NCBI RefSeq assembly: GCF_021228235.1
Contig: NZ_JAJQRG010000009.1
Coordinates: forward strand, 1-64,000
Length of the DNA: 64,000 nt
Direction: 5' to 3'
From: Pseudophaeobacter flagellatus
Lineage (GTDB): Bacteria; Pseudomonadota; Alphaproteobacteria; Rhodobacterales; Rhodobacteraceae
In this document: positions 18,389 through 26,621 of the stretch, piece by piece
How the letters are laid out: the number at the start of each line of letters is the position of its first letter
Position numbering within the stretch: position 1 is the first letter of the stretch
Made by a program: the position numbers and the translations under genes
Notes under the pieces: generated by a model
Told to the model about the DNA's origin: nothing
Database searches by the model: none
What the model saw: only the letters and a program-made list of their open reading frames with translations

Positions 18389-19675
18389 TTAGGGCATCAG
18401 GCCCAGCCAGGTCGGAAGGGTCAGGGAAATGGATGGGAAGGTGACCAACACAGCCAGCAACAGAACTTCGATCAGAAAGAACGGTAGGGTTGCCTTAATC
18501 AGCTTCCAGTAATTCGCGCCTGTGACGGCAGCGATGATCAGGATCACGCCCCCTAGTGGCGGCGATAGCAGGCCCACCGTGATATTGAAGCAGATCACGA
18601 TACCAAGATGCACCGGATCGACCCCCATCAGCAGCGCAGGAGGCACGAAGATCGGTGCCAGAAGGGCAACCGCTGCTTTCACGTCCATGATCATACCAGC
18701 GATCAGGAAAACGATGTTGAGCACCAGAAGATACTGTATCTTGCTCAGGCCAAGCGCGACGACCGCGCCCGAGATCTTCTGCGGCCACTGTGCCAGGGCG
18801 GTCACGTAGGTAAAGGTCGAAATGGCGCAGAGAATGATGAAAATTGCCCCCAGCAGCATCAGGGTGCGCTCTGCGGCAAGCACCAGTTGCTCTTTGTTGA
18901 GCTCCCGGTAGGCAAAGCCGATGATCAGCGCCGCCACGACAGCGATCCCGGCGGATTCGGCCGGCGTCATCCAGCCGAACAGAACACCGCCTAGGATGAT
19001 CATCGGCAAGAGCAGGGCCGGAAGCGCCTTGCGCGTACTGGGCCAGAAGGCGGGCAGTTCGCTCCCCTTGCCGCCCGGATGGTCATAGACATGTGCTGCC
19101 ACACCGTTCACCGCCAGCAACACGCCACCCAGCAACAGGCCCGGCAGAATGCCCGCTGCGAACAGCGCCGCGATCGGCGTATTCATTAGGGCCCCATAAA
19201 AGATCAGGATAACGCTTGGCGGAATGATCGGCCCAATAATTGATGAGGCGGCCGTCACGGCTGCAGCGTAATTCAGTGAATAACCCTGCCGCTGCATCTG
19301 TGGCACCAGCGTGTTGGACAACGCGGCGGCATCTGCCGCCGCGGACCCGCTGATGCCGGCAAAAAACACCGAGGTCATGATGTTTACGTGTCCCAGACCG
19401 CCCTTGAAGCGTCCGACGATGGACATTGAGAAATTGATCAGCGCTTGTGCGATCCCGCCCCGGTTCATCAACTCCCCGGTAAGGATGAACATTGGCATGG
19501 CCAGGAATGCAAAAACATCAAGCTGGCTGAACATGCGTTGGGGAAGAATGGCGAGATATTCCGGCCAGCCCATCACAATGAAGGTAAGGACCGACCCAGC
19601 GCCAATGGCATAGGCGATGGCGCCACCGAGCACCAATGTCCCGATAACGTAGCCGACGACTAGCCACCCGGTCAT
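18389..19675 (-). CDS. TRAP transporter large permease (DctM type)
   Basis: 428 residues with about 12 hydrophobic segments. Family signatures are MPMFILTGELMNRGGIAQALINFSMSIVGRFKGGLGHVNIMTSVFFAGISGSAAADAAALSN split over about 55-120, and IGPIIPPSVILIFYG (about 145). It forms the sodium/substrate channel of the TRAP system. It is the first gene of the operon and is divergent from the XRE-cupin regulator gene. Confidence 0.92.
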   Translation of the reverse strand: MTGWLVVGYVIGTLVLGGAIAYAIGAGSVLTFIVMGWPEYLAILPQRMFSQLDVFAFLAMPMFILTGELMNRGGIAQALINFSMSIVGRFKGGLGHVNIMTSVFFAGISGSAAADAAALSNTLVPQMQRQGYSLNYAAAVTAASSIIGPIIPPSVILIFYGALMNTPIAALFAAGILPGLLLGGVLLAVNGVAAHVYDHPGGKGSELPAFWPSTRKALPALLLPMIILGGVLFGWMTPAESAGIAVVAALIIGFAYRELNKEQLVLAAERTLMLLGAIFIILCAISTFTYVTALAQWPQKISGAVVALGLSKIQYLLVLNIVFLIAGMIMDVKAAVALLAPIFVPPALLMGVDPVHLGIVICFNITVGLLSPPLGGVILIIAAVTGANYWKLIKATLPFFLIEVLLLAVLVTFPSISLTLPTWLGLMP

Positions 19676-19869
19676 AGCGCAACCTCCGTTGGTTGAAGTT
19701 TACGATCATTCGGGGTGCGGTCCGTGCCTTGACAGACGCCAGGGTCGGTCACCGTAAACTGCATACAGGGTCGTCCGGCTCCACCGCGCGAATCCCAATC
19801 CAAGCCATACCCAGCTCCAAAAAAAAATTTCATCCAAGCCTCCCAACTCGACTCTGATCTAACATGAGT

Positions 19870-19905
19870 TTTCGTATTCGAAAAGAAAAATTTTCGAATA
19901 CGAAA
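19870..19905. promoter_or_regulatory. Perfect 15-bp inverted repeat, probable operator of the D-amino-acid operon
   Basis: TTTCGTATTCGAAAA (19870-19884) and TTTTCGAATACGAAA (19891-19905) are exact complements around a 6-base A-rich spacer. It lies in the divergent gap between dctM and the regulator gene (19676-19948). Each arm contains the smaller palindrome-like TTCGNNNNCGAA. The position suits a repressor controlling both directions, most likely the adjacent XRE-cupin protein. Confidence 0.7.
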
Positions 19906-19948
19906 TATTTGACTGGCCATAGAAGCTGGCGAACCCTACCCTGCAAGC

Positions 19949-20560
19949 ATGACCGAACACCTTGCCAAAGCCTCTTCCGGGAAAGAACAGAACCGCCTGC
20001 AAAACAACCTGCGAGCGATACGAAAGCGCAAGAAGGTGACGCTCACAAAGCTCGCCGAGATGTCGGACGTATCAATCGCCACCCTGTCAAAAGTTGAGCG
20101 AGGTCTCAGCTCTTTGGGATTCGAGCGATTCAACAGGGTCGCAAGCGCCCTGGGCGTTGATTTCGCGTCACTTTTCTCGGATGGAGAGCCATTTTCACCG
20201 GATCTGGTGACCGTCGCACGATCCGGTGATTTCGTGGAGAACATCACCGAAAACTACGACGTGGAAATCCTGTTCCCTCATGTGCATGGCAAAACGATGA
20301 CCACGATAATGCTGACCCTGAAGAAGGGGCGCATTCCCGACCTGCCGCGATACGTTCGACACTCCGGGCAGGAAATTGTGCATGTCGTTTCGGGATCGGT
20401 GCAGATTCTATTCGAACGGAAAGAGTCTGTGATCCTTCATACTGGCGAAAGCGCCTATTTTGATTCGTCCCAAGGCCATCTATATCTCCCATGGAAGGGT
20501 AAGACGGCGCGAATTCTGGTCGTTTGCACGGGGCAGAATATCGATCCACCGTCAGGATGA
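19949..20560 (+). CDS. XRE-family regulator with cupin sensor domain
   Basis: 203 residues. The N-terminal helix-turn-helix (about 17-75) contains LRAIRKRKKVTLTKLAEMSDVSIATLSKVERG. The C-terminal cupin (about 105-198) contains HSGQEIVHVVSGSVQILFE and GESAYFDSSQGHLYLPW. Such proteins commonly sense a small ligand through the cupin and control linked catabolic genes. It is divergent from the TRAP/D-aminoacylase operon and next to a perfect inverted repeat, so it is the likely local regulator, by inference. Confidence 0.88.
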   Translation: MTEHLAKASSGKEQNRLQNNLRAIRKRKKVTLTKLAEMSDVSIATLSKVERGLSSLGFERFNRVASALGVDFASLFSDGEPFSPDLVTVARSGDFVENITENYDVEILFPHVHGKTMTTIMLTLKKGRIPDLPRYVRHSGQEIVHVVSGSVQILFERKESVILHTGESAYFDSSQGHLYLPWKGKTARILVVCTGQNIDPPSG

Positions 20561-20726
20561 TCTCTCGCCGCCTGACTTCGTTCGGTGCACCAGAGAATGG
20601 TCAGTCGGCTGAATTTCAAGGTATGCCTGAAACGCTACGGCGCCACTACGATCCAGTCGCGAAAGGCGACAACTGGGGGGTATTGGTCCAGGCTTTCATG
20701 CCAAACGAGGTAGTAACTGCCGAAAT

Positions 20727-20943
20727 GGCATTGCCAAGTTGTCTGATACTGGACACGATTAGCCGTAGGCTGTGTCGTCAGGCGTTCATTTCGCGTGCAT
20801 ATCCGTGCCACAGATTGAAAGCGTCGGATCTGGTCGTGGGCGGCGAGGAACCTTTGTGCCTGGCGCGGGGCGTTTTAAACGCCCCATCAGCTTCTCGCGT
20901 TTCCGGGTCGGCCGATGTGAGCCTTCAATGAGGTTGTTCAATC
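20727..20943 (-). pseudogene. IS6-family transposase C-terminal remnant (second IS6 type)
   Basis: Read from 20943 leftwards the frame gives LNNLIEGSHRPTRKREKLMG, the conserved Glu region of an IS6 transposase. It then breaks and resumes in another frame as RSDAFNLWHGYAREMNA with a stop at 20778. The left edge, GGCATTGCCAAGTTG near 20727, resembles the terminal repeat of the IS6 copy at 36.0-36.8 kb. It is the tail of the element whose head lies at 22235-22422. Confidence 0.7.
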
Positions 20944-20969
20944 TGACCTACCCCCCGAGGCTCCCTCAT

Positions 20970-21876
20970 TCATAAGGAGAGCCTGCGGGTTTGGATTTCA
21001 TATTCTTCGTCGTTGGTTTGGGCAAGCGCGGCGGGCGCGGAGCCCTCAAATTGCTCAAGCGCCCGCCGCGCTTCTACGGGAGCTTGGTTTCCGAGCGATG
21101 AGTGCGGCCTGACTTGGTTGTAGTCGTATCGCCACAGCGCCAGTTTGCGCCTTGCATCATCCAGGCTGTAGAATATCTCCTCATTCAGCAGCTCATCGCG
21201 CAGGCTGCCGTTGAATGACTCGATGAAGGCGTTCTGCTGAGGCTTACCTGGGTCAATGTAATGCCAGTCGACGCCGTGGTTGTTGGCCCATTTCAGGATC
21301 GCCCGGCTGGTAAACTCGATCCCATTGTCGCTGACAATGCTGGCAGGTTTGCCATAGACGCGGACAAGTGCGTCCAGTTCACGGGCCACCCGCGCGCCCG
21401 AGATGCTGGTGTCAGCCATCAGGCACAGGTTCTCGCGGCAGCAATCGTCATTCACAGCCAATATGCGGAACTTGCGCCCCTCTCATGCATGTAAATATGC
21501 ATTGCCGGGCAGTGGATGCGCCGAACGTATCGGACAGAAAGTCCAGCGACCAACGCTCGCCGGGGTGCAGCGCCTCAGGCATCGGTGTCCGCGATTCACG
21601 GGCCCGTTTCCGGCCCCGCCGACGCCTGACGCCCAGCTTCTCCTCGGTATACAGCCGATGCAGCTTCTTGTGGTTCATGATCATTCCTTCGCGTTCCAGC
21701 ATCACGCAGATCCGTTGGTAGCCGAACCGACGCCGCTTGTTGGCGACAGCTTTCATCTCTGCTCTGATCTCAGGATTATTCGGCGGGCGTTCACGCCGGA
21801 CGGTCTTCGGATCGACACCGACAAGTCGGCAGCCCCGGCGCTGCGAGATGTCATGATCCCGCATCGCCCTGAGCAC
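20970..21876 (-). pseudogene. IS3-family OrfB transposase, disrupted by about 37 extra bases
   Basis: The N-terminal part reads HDISQRRGCRLVGVDPKTVR, RRFGYQRICVML and ERWSLDFLSDTFGAS with the first catalytic Asp. It then runs through an unrelated stretch to a stop. The rest, in another frame, continues [20 protein letters not shown] with the second Asp (IVSDNGIEF) and Glu ([14 protein letters not shown]) to a normal end. Related transposases join GAS directly to [12 protein letters not shown], so about 37 bases near 21476-21512 look inserted. The insert contains ATGCAT twice. Confidence 0.8.
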
Positions 21877-21902
21877 TGCCTCTCGCCGCTTATTCGGCGT
21901 CG

Positions 21903-22166
21903 TCAGTTCTTTCCCAGCAGATCCTTCAGCACAACGTTATCCAGCATCGTGTCGGCCAACAGGCGCTTGAGCTTGGCGTTCTCGTCCTCCAGCGCTCTCA
22001 GCTTGGCCGCGTCAGACACCTCCATGCCGCCATACTTCGATTTGAACTTGTAGAACGTGCCCTGGCTGAGACCGTGCTTGCGGCACACCTCAGCAGTCGG
22101 CATCCCGGTTTCTTGCTCTTTGATCATCCCGATAATCTGGGCTTCCGTGAAACGGCTCTTTCGCAT
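21903..22166 (-). CDS. IS3-family OrfA (transposase helix-turn-helix subunit)
   Basis: 87 residues: MRKSRFTEAQIIGMIKEQE, then the helix-turn-helix TAEVCRKHGLSQGTFYKFKSKYGG and a leucine-zipper-like coiled coil (LRALEDENAKLKRLLADTML) ending DLLGKN. Intact. It normally acts with OrfB through a frameshift fusion, but OrfB here is disrupted. OrfA alone would only repress. Confidence 0.9.
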   Translation of the reverse strand: MRKSRFTEAQIIGMIKEQETGMPTAEVCRKHGLSQGTFYKFKSKYGGMEVSDAAKLRALEDENAKLKRLLADTMLDNVVLKDLLGKN

Positions 22167-22234
22167 TTATTTGCTCCTTCAAAAGGTTGAGCAAACTCTA
22201 CTTCAAAACGAGGGAAGTTTCGGGGGGCAGGTCA

Positions 22235-22422
22235 GGCGCCAAACCGGTTCACCCATTGCCTGACAGTTTCCCGACTGACGATCACTCCGCGTTCGGCCAG
22301 CAGGTCTTCAACATCCGCCGTGCTCAGGGGGCGAAGCGATGGTAGGCCCAAACCGCGTATGCGATGATCTCTCGCGGAAAACGGAAGCCTTTCAGACGCT
22401 GCATATCGGATGGTATTTTCAT
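22235..22422 (-). pseudogene. IS6-family transposase N-terminal remnant
   Basis: From the ATG at 22422 the frame reads MKIPSDMQRLKGFRFPREII and AYAVWAYHRFA. It slips by one base (CCCCTGAGC) and goes on as LSTADVEDLLAERGVIVSRE and TVRQWVNRFG, where the IS3 element starts. The catalytic core is gone. It is the head of the element whose tail lies at 20727-20943. Confidence 0.75.
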
Positions 22423-22631
22423 CCCCGTCACCTAGGCGAAAACGAGACCGCGAACAACTTGGCGATGCCACCGAGGCCGATCATGCACTAACATTCAAAA
22501 TGGACCAATTGGGTGGGGCTGATCACGTCATCTACTGGCTATGAATCTTGGCCCTAAGCCCTATCACGTTCAAGGAGCGAGCTATGAAAGCTTAAGTTGT
22601 CGTCCACGAAACCGGCAGCAGGCCAAACCGT

Positions 22632-23279
22632 TTAGTATTTTTCAATACTTGACGCTTCCAGTTTGTAGGCGACATCAACGGCAGTTGAACCATCGATATA
22701 GCTTACAGTGTGGGTCGCTTGGTTTGCTCTCAGGCGACCTGATACCCAGACCGCAGTATAAAGACCCTTTGCTTCAAAACCTTCTGGATAGCGCACGTGG
22801 ACCATTTGGTTTGCGGGAGGAGGCGGGGTATGGATACATGCTCCCACTGTCGGAACCAGAAGAAACTCTGTTACTTTGCGATCATCCACACGTAAGGGCA
22901 GCATATAGCCAGCTATTTTCACGGATGTGTTTACTAGTGTTGGATTCGTTCCAGTGGCAGCGGCGGTCCGTTTTTCAATAACTATCTCTCGTTGTCTACG
23001 TAGGTAGTCGATATCGAGACCATCGGCCTCTAACCGAGACTTAGCTTGGTTCACGGCGTCTGTTGAAGACAAATCCTCCGCAGTCATCTCGTTTAGCAAC
23101 ACCATGCGTAAGTCTGAGATTTGCTGCGTTGAAAGCTTTTCGAACGGGTTTTCGTAAGGCTCCGCTTCAGGAGCGAGTTCTCTCCAAACGATTTGCCGTT
23201 CTTGAGCCTGAGCTATGCCGAACCCAGTCAGCAAGGCGACAAAAAGGACTGTTGACAGACACATTTTCAGAGGGTGCAT
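22632..23279 (-). CDS. DUF3299-domain exported protein
   Basis: 215 residues from the ATG at 23279, with a signal peptide (LKMCLSTVLFVALLTGFGIAQA). The C-terminal DUF3299 domain shows KIAGYMLPLRVDDRKVTEFLLVP, VGACIHTPPPPANQMVHV and YPEGF. It is the last gene of a four-gene minus-strand run with an ABC permease, an ATPase and an ion channel. From memory, ABC plus DUF3299 sets in Pseudomonas respond to zinc limitation. Function unproven; a periplasmic partner of the exporter is likely. Confidence 0.8.
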   Translation of the reverse strand: MHPLKMCLSTVLFVALLTGFGIAQAQERQIVWRELAPEAEPYENPFEKLSTQQISDLRMVLLNEMTAEDLSSTDAVNQAKSRLEADGLDIDYLRRQREIVIEKRTAAATGTNPTLVNTSVKIAGYMLPLRVDDRKVTEFLLVPTVGACIHTPPPPANQMVHVRYPEGFEAKGLYTAVWVSGRLRANQATHTVSYIDGSTAVDVAYKLEASSIEKY

Positions 23280-23298
23280 TTCAGTTATTCTCCGTTTG

Positions 23299-24600
23299 TC
23301 AAAGCCTGATGCTGAGACCATCAGAAAGGGTCTGCCGAAAAACTCGAGATGCCGGGATTACACTAGCCACCAGGGCTGCAATCAAAATGAAGCCTATTAT
23401 GCCAATTTCCCAACTTGAAAGCGAGCTAAACACTAGCGTAAGTCCATACTTTTGGGTGAACACGGGTGTAAGAATGGGTAGAATTACTGCGAGAGAAAGA
23501 AGACCGATCAATATGCCTGCTAAAGCAACCATCATCGCTTCAACCAAAACCAAACCCGCGACATAGGTTGGTGTAGCACCGATGGATCGTAGAATGGCAA
23601 ATTCTCTACGCCTTGCATCCAGTGTAGCCGTGAACATAACAACTAGTCCGAACAACCCAGCCAAAACCACTGCAGCTGACACCGCACGAAGGGAGGCTTC
23701 GGCAATTGATGTTATTGACCATAAACGAAAAAGCGTTGCAGTAGGCATTGCTGCTGTAAGAGGCTCTGCCTGAAACTCGCCGACATATCTCTGAACGGCC
23801 AAAGCTGCCTCAGGTGCAGTCAATCCAACATATATTGCATTGATCGAACCCCGCGCGTGTTCATGATCGTCATGGCCTTGGTCCATGCTGTTTGTCGTGG
23901 CTCCATCCACATCGGTCGTTGTCATATCCAGGCCAGTATTGGAAAGTGGGTCAAGTGTACTTTCGTTATCTTCGCTGTGTATCGCTGCAAACCCTTCGAG
24001 AGATACGAAGACCATGCGATCAACAGGCGATCCCGTTCGCTCAAGCACTGCAGAAATTGTGAACGGTGTTTCGCTGTGTACTTCCGTTTCAATTTCGCCG
24101 CCACCATGAGCGTTCACGATAGTCATGCCTACTTGGTACCCCAACGACGAGGCCACTTCGAATCCGATTACCGCATCAGTGTCATCAATAAGCATCTGTC
24201 CATCTTTGAGCGCCAAAGGCCGACCTTTTCCATAGCGGTAGTGGTCGAAATACTCAGGCGTGGTACCGACCACCGGGAAACCTGCGTGAGTATCTCCAAG
24301 GGCCAACGGAACAGCCCAAGCAACATTTGGCAGATCGCGTATTTCCTCGTACGTTTCCCAGCTTACGCTATTAGCTGTTGAACCGATGCCAAACACCGTA
24401 GCCAGCAGTATTTGCAAGTCATCACCCCTGGCGGCAACAATCAGATCAATTCCAGACACCGTGTCGGAGAAACCATTGCGGGCAGCTTCACGTATTCGCT
24501 CGACCCCAATCAAAAGAGCCACACTCATTGCAACAGCCAGTACTGTCAAAACAGCAGTGAAAAGTCTGCTCTGCAGGCTTTTTAACGCTAAACCAATCAT
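23299..24600 (-). CDS. MacB/FtsX-type ABC transporter permease
   Basis: About 433 residues starting at the ATG at 24600, just after the ATPase stop. The first membrane segment (SRLFTAVLTVLAVAMSVALLIGV) is followed by a large periplasmic domain and three C-terminal segments (SAAVVLAGLFGLVVMFTATLDARRREFAILRSIG, MVALAGILIGLLSLAVILPIL, GIIGFILIAALVASVIPA), the FtsX arrangement. The periplasmic part has a metal-ligand-like loop, MDQGHDDHEHARG. Permeases of this kind work on lipoproteins or envelope substrates rather than import. The His-rich loop supports a link to metal handling. Confidence 0.85.
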   Translation of the reverse strand: MIGLALKSLQSRLFTAVLTVLAVAMSVALLIGVERIREAARNGFSDTVSGIDLIVAARGDDLQILLATVFGIGSTANSVSWETYEEIRDLPNVAWAVPLALGDTHAGFPVVGTTPEYFDHYRYGKGRPLALKDGQMLIDDTDAVIGFEVASSLGYQVGMTIVNAHGGGEIETEVHSETPFTISAVLERTGSPVDRMVFVSLEGFAAIHSEDNESTLDPLSNTGLDMTTTDVDGATTNSMDQGHDDHEHARGSINAIYVGLTAPEAALAVQRYVGEFQAEPLTAAMPTATLFRLWSITSIAEASLRAVSAAVVLAGLFGLVVMFTATLDARRREFAILRSIGATPTYVAGLVLVEAMMVALAGILIGLLSLAVILPILTPVFTQKYGLTLVFSSLSSWEIGIIGFILIAALVASVIPASRVFRQTLSDGLSIRL

Positions 24601-24602
24601 TT

Positions 24603-25289
24603 CTAAACAGACCTGTTTTCGTTGACTGTCATCCAATCGATACTTCTATCAAAACGACCTGCGATCCCCGGATCATGGCTGACAAATAGAAGCGTGGAAC
24701 CTGCATCAAGGCATTCTGCCAGAACTAAATCTAAAAACGCATCGCGTGAAACCGGGTCTAGCGCGGAAGTGGGCTCATCAGCCAAAATTATGGGCGGGTA
24801 CCCAATGAGAGCACGCGCTGCTGCGACACGCTGTTGCTGTCCGACGCTGAGTTCTGAAACCGGCATGCTAAGAAGCTGCTCTCCATCCATGCCCATAGCT
24901 GAGAGTAAACGTCTGGCTTCGATGCGTGGATTGTCCAGATCTTTCTGACGCCGCCGCGAAAAGCGGCAGGGTAAAGTCACATTATCCAAGGCATTTAAGA
25001 AGGGAAGAAGATTGAATAGCTGATGTATCATTCCAATGTTGTCTGATCGAAATCGGTCACGCTCGGTGGAAGACAGTTCTGTAAGGTCTGTCCCACAGAC
25101 GCTTAGCGTACCTCGCTGTGGTTCGATTGTTCCTGCGATCGCGGAAAGAAGCGTGGATTTACCGCTGCCGCTTCGGTCACTGAGCAGAACACGCTCTCCA
25201 GGTTCAATGGAAAATGATTTTATGTTCAATGTGCTTTGGTTGGCGCCTGGCCAAGCGAATCTCAAGTTCTGTATTGATAGAATGCTCAT
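24603..25289 (-). CDS. ABC transporter ATP-binding protein (LolD/MacB type)
   Basis: 228 residues with Walker A SDRSGSGKSTLL (the usual GPSGSGKS begins DRSGSGKS here), Q-loop MIHQLFNLLPFL, signature ELSVGQQQR, Walker B IILADEPTSALD and H-loop VSHDP. It powers the adjacent FtsX-type permease. The start overlaps the stop of the ion-channel gene by 4 bp, so the genes form one operon. Confidence 0.9.
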   Translation of the reverse strand: MSILSIQNLRFAWPGANQSTLNIKSFSIEPGERVLLSDRSGSGKSTLLSAIAGTIEPQRGTLSVCGTDLTELSSTERDRFRSDNIGMIHQLFNLLPFLNALDNVTLPCRFSRRRQKDLDNPRIEARRLLSAMGMDGEQLLSMPVSELSVGQQQRVAAARALIGYPPIILADEPTSALDPVSRDAFLDLVLAECLDAGSTLLFVSHDPGIAGRFDRSIDWMTVNENRSV

Positions 25290-25885
25290 CGGTTGCTCGA
25301 AGGTCTATTGACGCTATCCGGCTTCGTACTTGAAGTGGAGGCGGCGGATGGCATGTTAATCTCGGAGTCCAGTAAAGCTCTGGCAAACTGGGTGAACACT
25401 GCAACAAAAACCCCAACTCCGACGAAGATGTAGAGCACGGTAAATAGCTTGCCAATTTGAGTTTGTGGAGAAAGATCGCCAAGTCCGACAGTTGAAATCG
25501 TAGTCACGCTGAAGTACAGCGAGTCTGTCCAACTCCAGCCCTCTACACTGTGGTAAAATAGAGCCCCTGAAAGGAGAATCGCCGAGGCCAGAACCAGCGC
25601 AGCTCGGAAGTTTTTATCGTTCCAACTACGCAAAACTGCCTTGATGAACCTGTAAAGTGTGAGGAAGAACGAAATCAATGCACCAATACCAGTTTGAGCT
25701 TGCCCGCAAATAGGGTACATGTGAGTAGATAAATTGGATCCATTCATCCATTCATACCATGCTGTGAACTTGCTTCGCCACAAAAAAGTTGACTGTGTTA
25801 CTCCTTCATGTTTTGCGTATAATCGGTGGTCAGGTTCTCGTGTCGTGATTTTTCTTAATTGCGGTGTGCGAGAAACATTTGCCAT
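25286..25885 (-). CDS. Two-transmembrane potassium-channel-like protein
   Basis: 199 residues. Two membrane helices (FRAALVLASAILLSGALFYHSV and LFTVLYIFVGVGVFVAVFTQFA) flank a pore loop DSLYFSVTTISTVGLGDLSP, whose TVGLGD is a close form of the K+ filter TVGYGD. The N-terminal about 85 residues are poorly conserved and a start further in is possible; the ATG at 25885 gives the longest frame. Its stop overlaps the ATPase start by 4 bp. An ion channel as lead gene of an ABC/DUF3299 operon is unusual. Confidence 0.75.
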   Translation of the reverse strand: MANVSRTPQLRKITTREPDHRLYAKHEGVTQSTFLWRSKFTAWYEWMNGSNLSTHMYPICGQAQTGIGALISFFLTLYRFIKAVLRSWNDKNFRAALVLASAILLSGALFYHSVEGWSWTDSLYFSVTTISTVGLGDLSPQTQIGKLFTVLYIFVGVGVFVAVFTQFARALLDSEINMPSAASTSSTKPDSVNRPSSNR

Positions 25886-26074
25886 GCCTTACCCGCAATC
25901 GATGACAGTTGTTACGAGCACTATTTGAGGACAGAAGGGATTTCTGTAATCCGTTGTAAAGGTTTGCTAAGGACAGGACCTATTGATTTCTGCCAGCAGA
26001 CGTAGTTCTGCCGCTCGCATTCGAAACATGACACACACGAAACCAATGGAAACGCACTGCGTCCTGACCTGCGA

Positions 26075-26413
26075 CTATTCTAAAGGATCGATCGCTTCAG
26101 TAAAGAACTGTTCCGAAAAACTGGGTTTGGAAAACCGTGTTTCGAATCGATTGTGGGTCGTGCAGAAAAGTTGAGAAAAGCCCATACCTGACAAATTTCC
26201 TGCGCTGTCTTCCCTAAGTTTTTTGCTCAACATACTGACATCCACTCCAGTCGCACGAACCAGGTCATCTAAGGTGCGCAGGGCATTTTTATCTTCATTG
26301 AAGTTTGAGGCATCTGCAGCAATCGTTGGTACTTTCGCGCTCTGCTGTAACTCTTGAGCACTAGCATCAGATGCTGAGACAACTGCAACAATGATCATTA
26401 AGACCGCGCGCAT
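26075..26413 (-). CDS. Small exported hypothetical protein (112 aa)
   Basis: The ATG at 26413 follows AGGGAAG. A signal peptide is visible (AVLMIIVAVVSASDASAQ), followed by a short polar mature region (LQQSAKVPTIAADASNFNED) with no recognised domain. The gene stands alone between the ion channel and a secreted amidohydrolase. Base composition is lower in GC than in the flanking catabolic operons. Confidence 0.55.
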   Translation of the reverse strand: MRAVLMIIVAVVSASDASAQELQQSAKVPTIAADASNFNEDKNALRTLDDLVRATGVDVSMLSKKLREDSAGNLSGMGFSQLFCTTHNRFETRFSKPSFSEQFFTEAIDPLE

Positions 26414-26621
26414 ACACTTGCTTCCCTGTTCATCCCAATTTTCCAGTTTTGGAATGATTTCACGTCATAACAGTTCGGGTGAACACCACCGTTTCGGAGC
26501 GGAGCTTTCACGTAAGGCTGTATTGACCAATCAGCTGAGACTGAAATTTTACGTTTCCAAGCCGTAAGCCGCTGTGTAGCCGGTCCCACTGAATGGATTT
26601 TCAAAAGGACCGGACTTAGCG

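Larger units (their letters stand above)
20944..22234 (-). mobile_element. IS3-family insertion sequence (defective), nested in an IS6 remnant
   Basis: 1291 bp with imperfect terminal repeats beginning TGACCTACCCCCCGA at 20944 and TGACCTGCCCCCCGA (complement) ending at 22234. It carries orfA and a broken orfB. The IS6 pieces on either side do not abut (about 120 codons of the transposase are missing) and no 3-bp target duplication is seen, so a deletion accompanied or followed the insertion. Confidence 0.85.

Noticed and set aside
20524-20931. A 135-codon plus-strand frame after the XRE-cupin gene
   Set aside because: It overlaps the end of the regulator gene and antisense IS6 remnant sequence; no start signal or family features.
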